Source: Phlebopus portentosus
Taxonomy: Eukaryota; Basidiomycota; Agaricomycetes; Boletales; Boletinellaceae
Length of the DNA stretch: 64,000 nt
NCBI GenBank assembly: GCA_037892935.1
Contig: JAYXKI010000007.1
Span: 1,054,001 to 1,118,000 of the forward strand
Direction: 5' to 3'
Part shown: positions 43,427 through 55,936 of the stretch, piece by piece
Position numbering within the stretch: position 1 is the stretch's first letter
How the letters are laid out: every line of letters starts with the position of its first letter
The notes under the pieces: model-generated
The model's database searches: none
What the model saw: only the letters and a program-made list of their open reading frames with translations
Told to the model about the DNA's origin: nothing
Made by a program: the position numbers and the translations under genes

Positions 43427-45488
43427 CTAAACCTGTTTGATCTCTCGGTTTGAGGATGACGGCGACTGAGAAGCTTTCTCGTCTTCCTCTCGAATGTCTG
43501 AAGAAGCCTGTGCTGTAGCTTGATGCTCGATCTGTTCCATAGCTTCCTGCCCGTCAAATAATGCAGAGGTTTCTTCGAGTGTTAGACCCTTCGTCTCGAC
43601 GATATAAATGCAGCAGAATACGAGCTCGAACGCTAACCAACAGCAGTATACGATCTGTTGCACACGTTCATTAAGCGCCTTAATAGTGATGACGGGCGAA
43701 TACGTACATAATATTTCCAACCGAGTTTTCCAAGCGCGATCGGGTTGACGTATTGGTTGAATATGAGTGAGACTGAGACGGACAAATTGAAGATCATAAG
43801 ACCCTTTGCTCGAACGTCGAATGGAAGGATCTCCACAGTATATGAGACAATGAGCGGCGTGAATGCGATGCTAGCAGGGATTGAGAATATGGAGCCTAGT
43901 GTAACAGATGGGACACTTACTCGTAGGCGCCATAAAAGAGGAATATGAAAGCAATGACAGCGTGCGCAGAGCTAGGACTCCCACGCTGGGCGAACAATGC
44001 GGAACATACAGTCTGCAGTGTGAAGAACACCATCATGCCCGCGCAGGATGAAATAAACAGTTTCCTTCTCCCGACTCGTTCAACAAGGAATGCAGCGCCG
44101 AGTGCGATGCCCAAGTTCCAAATTTGCAGGATACCGTTGATGAGGAGTTGGACGGTGGGGTCCGTAATGCCAATGGCGTCAAAGACCTTGTTGAGGTAGA
44201 ATGAGACAAGCCCATTTCCCGACCATTGAGAAAAGAAGGCGATAGCGATGATGATGCGTAATCGTTTCAAGTTTCCTTTCTTGCTGAAGAGGGACTTGAA
44301 TCCGACGTTCTTCTGAACCGTGCGCTCGAATACTATAGCCGCTTTGATTTCTTCGAATTCGTACTGGACTAGTGGATCGTGTCTAGGGGAATGAGTAAGG
44401 ACAAAAAGTCTCAACGAGACAAAATACTATACTTACTCGTTTCCATCTGCGTGGTAATACGCAAGCGTCCTGAGTGCTTGTGTCTCTCTCCCTTTCGCGA
44501 TGAGCCACCTTGGGGACTCGGGAGCAAACCATATTAAACAGACTTGTAGGACAGAAGGTAAACCTTGCAGAACAGAAGGAAGTCTCCATGCCCAGGATGA
44601 AGGGATCTTGAAGCTTCCGAAAGTAGTCCAAGCGGCACTAGCAGAGCAGCTCAGCTCAGCAAAAAGTCGAGATCTATTGTCTGTTATACTCACATGATAG
44701 ATCCTAAGTACCAGAGTGAGTTATACATTGAAGTTGCCGGCGCACGATGAGGCGGATAAGCGACCTCCGAGACGAGCATCGGAGCCGAATTTGAAGCGAA
44801 CGTCAATCCGAACCCAATGAGAAACCTGTAGGAGACTATCAGTGGGTTTGGATGAGACTGATCTTACCGCCCTCCTTACCGAGCACCGATGAACATTTTG
44901 ACACTGTTTGAGGCCTAGTGAAGATAAATTTGTAAATGCCCTTTAAAAATAACGTACTACCCACGGTCTGAATAGCTGTCGCAGCGCACATGAGCAGAGC
45001 ACCAAATAAAATGGTCGGCCGTCTACCAAGCCCATCCGAGAAGAAAGGGGCAAACGGATAAGCGCCGAGTGAACCTATATTCTGAAATTCGTTGAGATCG
45101 GCGAAATCGGCGAAAGGCCACCAAGCTACCTGAATGGCATTGAGTAAACCCAACATCCCGCCCGTCGGCCAGTTGAAGTCCTCCTCCCACTGAGTTAATG
45201 ATTGAAGGCCGTTCATCATGCTCCCATCGTATCCATTGGTCGTAGATGTGATGAGGCTGATGGAGTCGGAAGTGAGTTATATCCTGATAATCAGTGATAG
45301 CCTTACAATAGCAGAATCCAGGCGTTCAAACAAATGAGCCTACAAAAAGACAGCCTTCAGCATTTCTCTTTCATGCACTGGGGATGTGTAGCTTACCGCC
45401 AATTGTTATGAAACTTGCGTTTAGGATCAAGAAGGTGCACCCAACCACCCTGCTCTCCACTACTGACAGCGACAGCTCCTGCACCCAT
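43427..45488 (-). CDS. MFS sugar transporter (545 aa)
   Basis: Nine minus-strand exons (45488-45397, 45339-45307, 45256-44965, 44914-44880, 44825-44694, 44637-44437, 44382-43921, 43870-43708, 43654-43427) total 546 codons in frame. The sugar-porter signatures are present: NGYDGSMMNGLQ in helix 1, DGLGRRPTILFGALL after helix 2, WFAPESPRWLIAKGR after helix 6, LVERVGRRKLFIS after helix 8, VEILPFDVRAKG, and VETKGLTLEETSALFDG after helix 12. There are twelve likely helices with a central cytosolic loop of about 60 residues. It resembles fungal lactose/hexose permease-like proton symporters at the plasma membrane. The ATG at 45488 starts MGAGAVAVSSGEQGGW; an upstream in-frame ATG exists but would remove the usual short N-terminus. 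Confidence 0.88.
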
Positions 45489-46756
45489 GCTGGTGAAATT
45501 AAGACGATGGTCCGGGAAGGGAAGGATAAGACAAGACGTACCATATTTATGCTGCTCTAAGGAGAGAGGGACCCCGAGGGTCCGGAAGATGTTGCGCCAG
45601 AATTTCCGCTTTCTACACACGCAGCTTCGTTCCAGACTGGAGGCGGGACCGGGATTCGACAGTGGAGCATGTGGTAATTCTTCCATGCCTGCGCGATCAT
45701 CATATTTCATCGGTACCAGTTATGAGACGATAGCGATGTAATATCAATACAAAATCCAGTCAACTGATATGTCTTCGACACTTCGAAGCTCGGCATAACG
45801 CTAAGCGAAATTTTGAGAAGCGGCCTTATTCCGAAAGATAGATGCTTTCCGCAATCATTCTCTATTAAAGACTTGCGAGGGTGCCAGTGGTACGTGTCGA
45901 TGGTGTTCTATCCTTTCCACGCTCCAGAGTTTCGCCGAAGAACTTGCTAAGCGTGCTTCTGAAAGACACGATTTAGCCATGACTCTCAAGAATATAGGAA
46001 CCGAGCTCACCGTCGCGCGATTGTTCGCCTAACTGTGGACACGAAGAGTGATACTGATCTACTCGAAGCAAACAGACATGTCGCCTAATGTTACTTTTAG
46101 TCTGACCTCTCACAACGATCAGTAAGCCTAGAATACAAGGAAGCAAGGCACCAGGTTTTGATATGCAAAGTAGGTCGCGAGAAACAAAGCATAGAGAAAA
46201 GAGCAAATCTTCCAAGGCAGCGTTAGGCGACCAATCGTCCGTAACAAAGTATGTCACAAGAGTTGCGCGTCAACATTCTCTGTCCTGGCCTTGCGTCAGA
46301 AATACTTGTAAAGTGTTCGAATGACACCAGCATTCACACGAGCAAGGTTTCAAGCCAGATTCTTCAGTCAGGTTTCCGTGAGGATGAATCACTGGGGCCA
46401 AGAGAACAAGAAGATTAGGTCGCGGTAGCTTGTCGGATGTTCTATTTTTAACCTGGGAGATAATCAGAAGTACATCTTAATATGTGAGAAGGGAGTAAGA
46501 AAAGCTCGCCCTTTGAGGATCATGACTGCGAAGGCACTAATTCCAGTCGATTGCATCATGCGACTTAATGTCGGTCATTTGTTATCTTACGGCGGTTTAA
46601 CCGCCGGTATCCTAGACTGCAGAGAAACGGAAAAAGTAAGCGATGCAACGGAAGAGTAACCATTTATTCTGTGGAATACAATCAAAATCCACGATAGGAT
46701 CGAGAACCAGGAAGAGGGGCGGGGATGCAATAGATGATATACATAATATACTCAAA
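45489..46756. other. Intergenic region
   Basis: About 1.3 kb between the transporter start and the ATG11 stop without a supportable gene. It probably contains the transporter promoter (45.5-46 kb). Confidence 0.45.
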
Positions 46757-49700
46757 TTATTGACCGTCGATTTTCTTTGTTAGTTTCGAAGCAGGTGTGG
46801 GAGGCACAACTCCGGCGCTATTCTCGTTCGCGGGAGGTGAGGGAGCGGTTGAGTCAGGGTCAACATTAAGCACGGTACTATCCGTAGACTGCTCTTGACC
46901 AGTCTGGAGGCTCGTGTCAGGGTCAACTGTCGCCTTCCTTCTTCGTCCGAGTGATAGAAGGCTTGCCAGAGCACTGGTTGCCGTCGTGGTTCCCGCTTTG
47001 GGAGTTATAGCTGAATTAGTTGGTGATCTCTTGCTGATCTTCACTAGAGTAGGGGAAGTTACGTGTTCCGAAGCCGTGCGCCGTCTGTTCCACAATACAT
47101 TCGACATTCCTTCTGACACTGATTGTGCCGGAGAGGGCGTGGACTCCTCAATGGGACTCGTAGCATGTCGCTCATGTCTGTCAAATGACCCCGGTATTCC
47201 GCCCGATGATGCGGATGTAGTTGGCGGAGAACCTGCTGGATTCTCGGATGAAAGCGCAGTCGTAGCGGCGGCCTTTGATAATGATCCTGCAACCCCACCT
47301 TTTGGAAATGGTGCTAAACGACCACCGCTGAATGATATCCTCGTCGACTGCGAACTCGCTCGAGAGCCGGGACGTAATGGTGAAGGTACAGGAGGGGAAT
47401 GGGCAACATTTGTGACGACACGACTCGAAGAAGCCGAAGGAGGCCCGTTTGCTCTTCGTGCTGCTGGAGGTGTTCTGTTTCGTGATTCTGTCGGTGGAGT
47501 TGCTGGAATAGTTTCTAATGTTGTTTCCGTCGGACCTGCTTGTGCAAGAAGCCGTGATAATGAGGATGGGCCTGCCGACGCAGAGTTTGACCGACTGCGT
47601 ACAGGGAACAGATGTGAATTGGGTGATCTCGTCGCACTCAATGGTTCCGCCGCGGAAGATGCATTTTGTGCAACTTCATCCAAGGGGGGACTTATAGGGC
47701 GTTCCAAAGGCGGGGAACTTGACAATTGTCCCTGAGATTGCTTTGCAGACGACTTCCTGCGTTTCGCGCCGTCGGCACCAGGGCGAGTCCAATCCTCTAC
47801 TTCTAGCATGTAATATTTGATGCCATCTCCCAGTCCGTAAGGATTGGTACTCGGATCCTGAAAAGACCAATAAATCAGGTTGTGTGGAAATTCCTTATTG
47901 CATTCAACTTACTCGAGCATCAACGATTTTTTCGCTGATGGAAGTGATCCGAGCCACAATCCATTCCCGAGTTCTGAGTTGTTCGGCCAGCCGGCCAGTC
48001 GCGTTCAGGAAGTAATGTGGGAAAGACACTGTCCAAATCGAAAATCAGCTGCCAAATAAATCAATTGTAGAACCACACTTACCATTGAAAGCCGCCCACG
48101 GCTTAGAAACTGAATTCCGTGTAGGTAAGAAGAGCGCAAGATCACCCTTTGCGAAATTGCGGAACGTGATCTTCCCCTTCGCGCGTTCGCGGTATTCTCT
48201 GCATTGCTTTTGCCACTTGCGCATGACTGATCCCACTTTTGATACGGTCTCCGAGAATGAATCTAAGTCGTAAGACCGGAGTATCTCCAGTGCTGCTGCG
48301 GGATCTGTCGGATCAATAGGCGTGGCGTCTTCGCGCAGTGGAGACATGGGCAGACGGGGCGGTGATAAGACGACTGACTCAGACGGGTTTATGCCATTCT
48401 TCATAGCTGTCGCCGGGTGAACGGAGAGGGGTTGCAACGTAACAAGTGCCTTCGCGTGACAATCACGGAATGCGATAGCCACGTCTAATATCTGAGCAAC
48501 CAGACGGTCGCGATCAGCGATCTTCTGCTCGTAGTCCGACTGCGATGCTCGCCCTTCCGAAAGATCGTTCCTGAGCACTCGCTCGACATGTCGGGCCTCA
48601 CGAAGCTCGTGTTCCGTCCTTTGCAACTCTTCCCGGAGACCGACAGCATCGGCATTCAAAAGCTCCATCTCTGCGTGAGCCTGTTTAAGCTGTCGCTCGT
48701 TCTCGTCAAGTTGAGCTCGAGTCTCGAAGAATCGTTGCTCGAGAACAGCACGATCTCCGTCGGCTTCAGCAATGTGATCTCGCATGATGCGATCATGTTC
48801 AAGCGCCTGTGCACGGAGCAGTCGTTCTTTCTGTTCATTAACCTCCTGAAGTGCTCGGTTCGCAGCAGCGTTTTCGGAACGTGCTGCATCAATTTGAGCA
48901 CGCAGATCCTCCCCACGACCGCGCGCCTCAGCAAGACTGCGCAACGTCTCAGTCTGATCCGCAAGTAGCTGCGCTACACGTTTCGCATGCGTCGCCTCAA
49001 GAGTTTTCACTTCCTCGTGCTCCTCTCGCATCCGTGAGAGCTCAAGTCTCAACGTTTCAGCTTCTTGAGCACGACTGGTGCCTTCTGCTAGAGCGTCAGC
49101 TTGACCCTTGCGAAGCGTACCGACGTCCGCGAGCAGTTCTGAGTGTCGTTGCTCAAGTACTTTGCGTGCGATGGATTCGGATTCGTTCTGCGCTTTGAGC
49201 GAATGGACCTCCCGTTCGAGAGCTTCAATGTGCTCGCGCCCGTGTTGAGATGATTCGGAAGACCCCTTTACCTCTTCCTTAAGTCGTGAGATTTCAGCCT
49301 GATATTGCTCGCGCTCTTTCGAGAATACGTCCTCTCTCTCGAGTTTCTCCTTCTCAAGAGCCGCAACCCGTTCAGAGAGCTCATGAAACGCCACCTCGTC
49401 TGCTTCTGTCACTGTTATAGTCAACAATTAATTGATTGAATGTAGAAGTAATGATCAAAAGTGCTTACACCTTCGCCGCGAGAGCGACATGCGAGAGGAA
49501 GAGAGCACTATACAAAAAATCAGTGTTTGAAGAGGATCAAAAAAGGATGCCATACATGACCGTTCTACCACCTTTTCGAAGGACGATTCAATGCTGTCCA
49601 TCCGATCAATGAGCTTCACAAGAGCGGTTCGGGTTTCTTTCAATGAATGTGCCGATGTGCGAGGATCCGTTAGTAGTTTGCGGTCAAGTTCATCAAGAAG

Positions 49701-51358
49701 TTGCATGAAGGCCTCCACTTCCGCTCGCTCAAGTGGGAATGGATCGGCATCATTGTCCTTACCTCCAGATGGCGAGAAGTCGATGGTTGGGACAGAATCA
49801 TCCAATCCACGGACCTCGAACGGTAATTGATCATGCACCTCGCCACGATAGATTTGACGACGCCGACGCTCTGCAGAAGTTAACTTTGCCATTACTTCCA
49901 AAATCGTCTGAGCACGCTGATAGAAGAATCGGGAGAACTCTTTCCGTCTGACGATCTCGATAATCGTTGCCCCGTAGCAATAGGTCATATTGTGCAGTCG
50001 TTGGATGTGAGTGAAGCTGCTCTTTGCACGAAATTCGGCTTGGAGTGCACCCATGAGATGTGGAAGTTGAACCAGATCAGCATTCAGCACGCTGATTCTT
50101 CGAAGAGCGCCGATGCAGAGTTCTGTTGACAAGTTCTTCGTATCAGTGATACTCTCGACTTCTTTGCGTAGTAGCCCATCTGTATGCTTCAGTTCGGGTA
50201 AAAGCTGATCGGAGTTGGTTGTATCGATGCGCGAGACGATATCGCTGATTTTTTCAAAGGCATCTTGAGCACGTCGTTCACTTGATTCTGCGCTCTCTAG
50301 AATTCGGTTCGTCTGCAGTGTCGTACGAATTTGGTAGGCGCCTTCGTTCAATCGATCCATATACTCTTGAGTTTGGTCGAACCGTAGTGTCAATGAATCT
50401 AAACATGGTTTAAGCCTTGTTTTATTGGTAATGAGTAGGATTAATACCGTTTAACTTTGAGCAGCCTTCCGCTACATTACTCATCTTCTTCCGGTCAACA
50501 TAGCTACCCAACGTACGTGTAGCCTCCCCCGCTTCCGCTGCCTTTCGAGCTTTGTCACCGAGAAAAGCGGGATGTATGTGAACGGCAGATATCACGACAA
50601 GATCCGTGTCGAGTGCGGCGAGTAATTGTCTCTGTTTTGTGAGCGTCTGTTGTGCATTCTGGGCGAACGGATCGAAAGCTTCAGACAAGGCAAGGATATT
50701 AAGATCAAGGCTTCGTGATGCTATGCTGAGAGCGGTATTTTGTTGTCGGATTGTGTTCACAGTGTGAACCACATAATCGTGGTGCACGTGGGCATTGTGC
50801 AGATATGACTTAGCTAGCTGGTGTGGACGGAATGGCGGTGTCAGAGATACCGTATCTGTTACCCCTTAGCGTCGACTTTGTGCATGATAATTGGGAAACA
50901 CACCTTCGATTTGGGGCTGCAAATGAGGCTGAGCGCGAAGCTCGCGCAGCACTTCATGCAAGTCATAATCCAGATAGAATTTATTAAAAACGTATATCGT
51001 CTACGCGACGATGAGCACCTATCGATATGGGAATCGTGGAGAGTACTCACATCATCTTGTGCTCCAGCCAAATCGCGTATGTTTTCATTCGTCAAACGGC
51101 GACCGTCTGAGAGATATGCTAAGACAGCGTCTTGATGAACACCCGTTTCGTTTTGAAGGAAATGCTCCAAACTGCCGTCCCTGTACAAAGATCAGAGTGC
51201 TTCTATGACTTCGAACGCAAGGCGCACCTTTCTATCTCCCATAACGTCGCATCAACCTTGGACAATTCATGAGCACTGAGTCCAATGGAAGCAAATGCTA
51301 AAGCAAAGAGGCTCACTTGGAACACTTCACCATCTTCTGCACGACAGACTCGCAACAT
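46757..51358 (-). CDS. ATG11: Autophagy-related protein 11 (1380 aa)
   Basis: Ten minus-strand exons: 51358-51317, 51256-51228, 51180-51051, 51000-50904, 50864-50448, 50398-49556, 49507-49469, 49411-48083, 48028-47913 and 47857-46757, 1381 codons exactly in frame. The N-terminus is ubiquitin-like (MLRVCRAEDGEVFQVDATLW, TIYVFNKFYLDYDLHEVL). A long helical region (SFTHIQRLHNMTYCYGATIIEIVRRKEF) and about 400 residues of coiled coil follow (ELSERVAALEKEKLEREDVF). The diagnostic ATG11 C-terminal domain is present: KGKITFRNFAKGDLALFLPTR..PWAAFN, then PHYFLNATGRLAEQL, EWIVARITSI and NPYGLGDGIKYYMLEVE. A Ser/Pro-rich disordered tail of about 330 residues follows. ATG11 is the scaffold for selective autophagy, joining cargo receptors to the Atg1 kinase. 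Its start lies 290 bases from that of the divergent neighbour. The 39-base intron at 50865-50903 is unusually short. Confidence 0.92.
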
Positions 51359-51648
51359 GAAGCGTGACTGAGATATTCGTCTTCTTCTAAGCCTCCTCCG
51401 TCGTCGGTGCCAGCTGATGTATATACAACGAGTCAAGCGTGTGCGCAGTTGCAAGAAGTGCAGATGACGTTTATGGAACGCGTCGGTCTGGTGCCGCGCG
51501 ACTTGGACTGTTTCGGTCTCCTCTGCCGTCGATCTGCAGATCTGCCGATTCGTCCCATGTCTACTCACGTGACCGAGTACGTCGTTCTTTCCTTCCACTT
51601 CACGTTCAGTCTTACGACGACAACTTCACGCATTCCAAATCGAAGTTG
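51359..51648. promoter_or_regulatory. 290-bp bidirectional promoter between ATG11 and the 959-aa gene
   Basis: The start codons of ATG11 (minus, 51358) and the next gene (plus, 51649) are head-to-head with only 290 bases between them, so the promoters must be shared or overlap. No clear TATA box is seen, which suits housekeeping genes. Confidence 0.6.
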
Positions 51649-54600
51649 ATGGCTGCTCTGGTGGCTTCTGGATCTAGAGAGTCTCCTATCGTACTGGATG
51701 ATGAAGACGATGACGACGACATTATCTGTCTTGCTGGACCTTTGTTGCCACATAATACTAGTACTATGCAGAGTGGACATTCTGCGGAGGAACCTATAGT
51801 TCTATCCTCAACACCCGATCCAGATGGAGATGATGCATATCGCCTTATTGTCATCGACGAGGATGACCGAGATCCTCCTGGTCCATTACCATCCCAGGAG
51901 AAGCCTAGCCTGCCACCCCAACCAGACCAGCATACGGAGTCGCCAGCCTGTCTGTCACATGCCGAAATAGGTAAGTGTTGAGAACTTGTTTTCTATTGCT
52001 ATATGTAATACATGCGTTTCCGCACTACGTAAGGCCCCGTTTCAAGTCCAAATCGACACTTTACACCTGGCGCCGAAACACACAAACGGAAACGGAGCCC
52101 TGAAGATTTTGCGAATCAGAGATCCCCGCGACCTGCATCGCCCTCTCTGGGTTCTTCAACGTCCGTTCCTCCAGAGCTTCTCAAGACTCTGAACGAGAAT
52201 CACATCACTAGGCCCGGAAAACGCTTAAAAGCCGAGCAAGAACGGAAAGCGATCAATCTGCCTGAACGGGTCTCGTATAAAGGTCCAGTCTGGCCTACAC
52301 ACATCGCGAAGGCATCGCCGATTCCTGAACCAGGACTTGGCCCTTTGGTATATGGAGACCAATCTACTGATAGAGAACCTCCAGTCTCAAAGCTATGCCT
52401 GCTGCCCAACACTTTCGGCCCACCAGAACGCATAATCGGGAAACACACAAGTACACAATCGAAACGTAGTATGTTTCCGTCGGAGCCTCATGATACTACA
52501 CGCACTCTTGTCCTTGGTCTATTGCCAAAACGTTTTCGATCCTTGGACTTTGTGCTCCAGTGGTGCCGAGACATATCACAACCGGACGATCCGGCTCCAT
52601 TATGCGCTCTCGTGATTCGTTCACTCGATAAGGCTTTGGTGGAATTCGTGACAACCGAGCAAGCAGATCGTGCATTTAATTCTCCGAGGATGACCAATAG
52701 AGATGGACGAACTCAAATTACTGCAACTTGGTATTGCACGCCGAACGGTATTTGCCACTCTTCTTCTAAGCAACCAAAGCGAACTACGAGTCGCGAACAA
52801 CCCGCTTTCCTCGCACCATTGTTTCCGGAATCAAACTGGCCTTCTAATTCTTCGACTGGTTCGCTCCAGCATTTTGCAATCGGCCCTCCATTCCAATCTA
52901 ACGCTACCTTCCCATTCGCTCCACTCTCACAAGCCGTTTCAACTTTCCCTCCAATTCACGTGCTTCCGCCTTTACGTCTCTTCCCGCAATCGCCTACTCA
53001 ACCCGTCGAACAATTGGCGAGCTCGCAAGGTTTCATGACATCGGATTATCTTGGTTTTTCAGAAAGTGATTTGCATATCGAGATGAAGAACGCAGAGACG
53101 GGAGAAGGGGAATTTAAAGAAACTCAAGAACCGGATATCTTGGGGACTACTGAAGCTGTACCTTCTTGCTCGCCGGACGTTATTGCAGAGTTCGGAGTTG
53201 GCGATCAGAATTTACCTAGCCAGAATTCGCATGACCAATCCGATTTGCACATCAATGATAAGGAGACGGGGAAAGCAACACTTTCGGGAAGCGGAAGAGG
53301 CCGTTCCGTTTCTTCGCATAAGCCTTGCCCGGGCGCTGTTCCACAGTTTGCTGAATCGTACGAAGGCTCATCCGTTGACCAAGAGGGTTCGCAGACTTTG
53401 TTTTCTCAGGACGACGATCAAAAGACGCGGAGAGATGCGAAAGGTCATTTGGGCATTCCTTCGGGATCTGAGGACAAATCGAGTCCCTCAAGCGAAGCCG
53501 AGCGGATCCACAAGAGTGTTGTCGTGAAGGAGAAGCTCCTGAAGAAACTGCGGAAGTACAAAGCGTCTATGGCGTCCCTACACGACCTTTCGGGTTCGGG
53601 CAGTCGACAAAAGGAAAGGGTGGATAGCCATTCGCCATTTACGAAAGTTTCTCAACCATCCGCGCTTGCTTTACCGCCCATTGTTTCCAATCAGGATACT
53701 TCGGTGACGAAGGAAGATGGTGAACTTACGCCTTCGGAAGAGGAGCAACCTAACTTGTCCACCACGCTTCCGCTGGACAGACCTCGCACCGACCGAGGAG
53801 GAGACGGGGTGGCGGATGCTGAAGTTGCATCGCAGATACAAGGCGATCCGGAGGATAAACTGGCGGAACTTCGCAGACGTGTCTTGGCCAGCAGAAGGCG
53901 GAAAAGGCTGACTTTAGCGGCGAGTGCCCCGCCGTTTACACCGACAAGCTCTTCGTCTGTCGCTATATGTGCCAGTACGGTTCAGAGTGATCATTTCACG
54001 TCTTCCAGTGTCTCTTCTACGGCCTCTGCATCAAACAATTCTTCCTGCGGCACGACTGATACCCAAGTTTCATCAATGTCGACCCCGGCCTTATCTAGTT
54101 CGTCTAGCGTAGGGAACGCTAACCTCAAATCTGCATCTTACTTCGATAGAATGGCTACTTCCTTCCTCGAAGATGTTCTCGGCACGCGTGCTCGGCTGAT
54201 CCTTGCCACAGAACTGGAAGATTCCCCGTCGTGGAGTCCCGCGCACGAAGGCCAAAAAGTTATATTGCAGGAGAAACAACGAAGACTGGAAGAGCACCTA
54301 ACAAGATCAAAATCTCTTCTTACTCAATGGGAAGCAGCCTCAGGGAAAATGGAGAAGGCGAGGATCATGAGGCTGATCAAAGAGGAAAGGAGGTGCGTAG
54401 CTACTATCGTATTCCTCTATCTCATTTGTAACTTCTCGACGCCCATACTTGTCTTCCCGCACTGATGTTTGTAGCAATTTTGAGGCGAGACGAGCAGCCG
54501 CAGATGCCGAATTGAGGCAGCCTGAAGCAGAGATGACGAGGGCACATTCCACCCCGAAGATACTTCCGAAGAGACCTCCTTTAAGACGCTGGCCGCAGAC

Positions 54601-54673
54601 AAAATTGGATCAGTTAGTTATCACACTCAGCGACAATGAAGATGACGAATGTTCCGACTATGAAGGCGGTTGA
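51649..54673 (+). CDS. Large, mostly disordered protein with a possible RRM-like segment (959 aa)
   Basis: Exons 51649-51970, 52034-54392 and 54475-54673 total 960 codons in frame. The N-terminus holds acidic SIM-like motifs (SPIVLDDEDDDDDIICL, EPIVLSSTPD, YRLIVIDEDD): hydrophobic triplets beside acidic runs, the form expected of SUMO-interacting motifs; the same form recurs at the C-terminus (LVITLSDNEDD). Around residues 265-345, TRTLVLGLLPKRF..LDFVLQWCRD..ALVIRSLDKALVEFVTTEQADRAF resembles an RNA-recognition motif. Later come charged segments (KLAELRRRVLASRRRKR) and a C-terminal coiled coil (QEKQRRLEEHLTRSKSLL). I do not recognise the family. Nuclear RNA- or SUMO-related function is inference from these motifs. 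It is divergent from ATG11. Confidence 0.7.
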
Positions 54674-55376
54674 AAAAGTCGTCTGTCTATCGGTGAAGTC
54701 AATCTTCAGATGGTAACGTCTTTATTTCCTTTCCTCGCTTCCTTGTATTACTGTTCTTGGCGTTTTTTTTTTGGCATCTGCCAGATCCATGATTATTGCA
54801 TCGCGCATCGAGCACTCGGTATGTCATTGGGTTCTTGTCTGTCTTAGAGTCAGACTTGATGATCTTTTTAGCGTCTTCTTCATCCATCATCCATCACGGG
54901 CTACTCTCTGCATGCTATCAGGTTTGCCTGGATTTTCTCCTATATCTACGTAACTCAGCTGCCTACTAACTTAGGTCCTCGTGTCCTTTTTGCAAGATCA
55001 TCATCTTTTTTTTTCTTAGACATACTATTTGGCTCCGTAGCTTTCAGGAGCGGTTGGAAATTTCATATTTCATTGCTTATTCATTGATTTTTCTTTTCGT
55101 TCTACACGGCATGCTCAGAGCATATTGGTTGCGAATGAAAGCATGTCGTGTACATAGTCTTGTTTTGCTGCAACATAATACAGTCTATTAGAAATAATAT
55201 CAATAGTTCTTAGATGAAAGTAAAGTGAGGAAAGGATCCGGCATTCTGCGTGCAGTTGGAAAATAAAATAAAATAAAGTAATTCCTTGAGTCACGTGCTC
55301 TCCACATGTCGAGTCGGAAGAGACGTATTTCAAGTTTGTTTGTTTCACTTCGCAGCAATTCATCAACAAAGCCAAC
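54674..55376. other. Intergenic region
   Basis: T-rich spacer of 0.7 kb holding the 3' end of the upstream gene and the promoter of SDH5. No gene seen. Confidence 0.5.
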
Positions 55377-55936
55377 ATGCTCAGAGCACTCCAAAGGAAC
55401 CGTCTGATACTAATAACTTCCCGTGTAACATACTCTCGAGCACTCTCCTTAACACCTCGTCACCTCAAAGACCCATGGCTTCTCCCGAACACACCCGCAC
55501 ACGAGCTCTCCACACGTTCCCCACCCGACCTGCCGCCCCCCGAGCCAATCCCCCGACCGAACGAGTCGGTGGAGAAGATGCGCGCGAGGCTGGTGTACCA
55601 GAGCCGCAAACGCGGGACGCTCGAGTCGGATTTGATTCTCAGCACGTTCGCTGCGCAGAATCTGAACGGGATGAGTGCGGAGGAGCTTCGGGAGTATGAT
55701 AGAGTGAGTTAGGTCATTTTGTTTGTCTTTGTGCTGGAAGTTTTTTTGCCCCCTGTTGATGCTGATGTGATTATCTACTTTTAGTTATTGGATGAGCCAG
55801 ATTGGGATATCTATTACTGGGCGACGGAGAGACGACCGGCTCCGGAACGTTGGGCGCAGTCGCCCTTTTACAGAAGCTCCGCAAACATGCACGTAATGAG
55901 GGCAAAGAGATTCGACGGATGCCGGAGCTCTCCTAG
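55377..55936 (+). CDS. SDH5: Succinate dehydrogenase assembly factor 2 (SDH5/SDHAF2; one-base frameshift)
   Basis: Exons 55377-55703 and 55785-55936. A mitochondrial presequence ([21 protein letters not shown]) precedes the SDHAF2 core: [57 protein letters not shown]. The protein assists covalent attachment of FAD to SDH1 in the mitochondrial matrix. After WAQS the frame slips at CCCTTTT (55863-55869). Adding one C or T gives [20 protein letters not shown] and the stop at 55934-55936, 159 residues in all, the normal size for the family. As read, the frame would run into an unrelated peptide. A homopolymer undercall is the likely cause because the gene is a conserved housekeeping one. Confidence 0.92.

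Noticed and set aside
46914..47735. Open frame of 273 codons on the plus strand
   Set aside because: It lies opposite the disordered ATG11 C-terminal tail, has low-complexity composition and no domain; the ATG11 exon on the other strand is certain.
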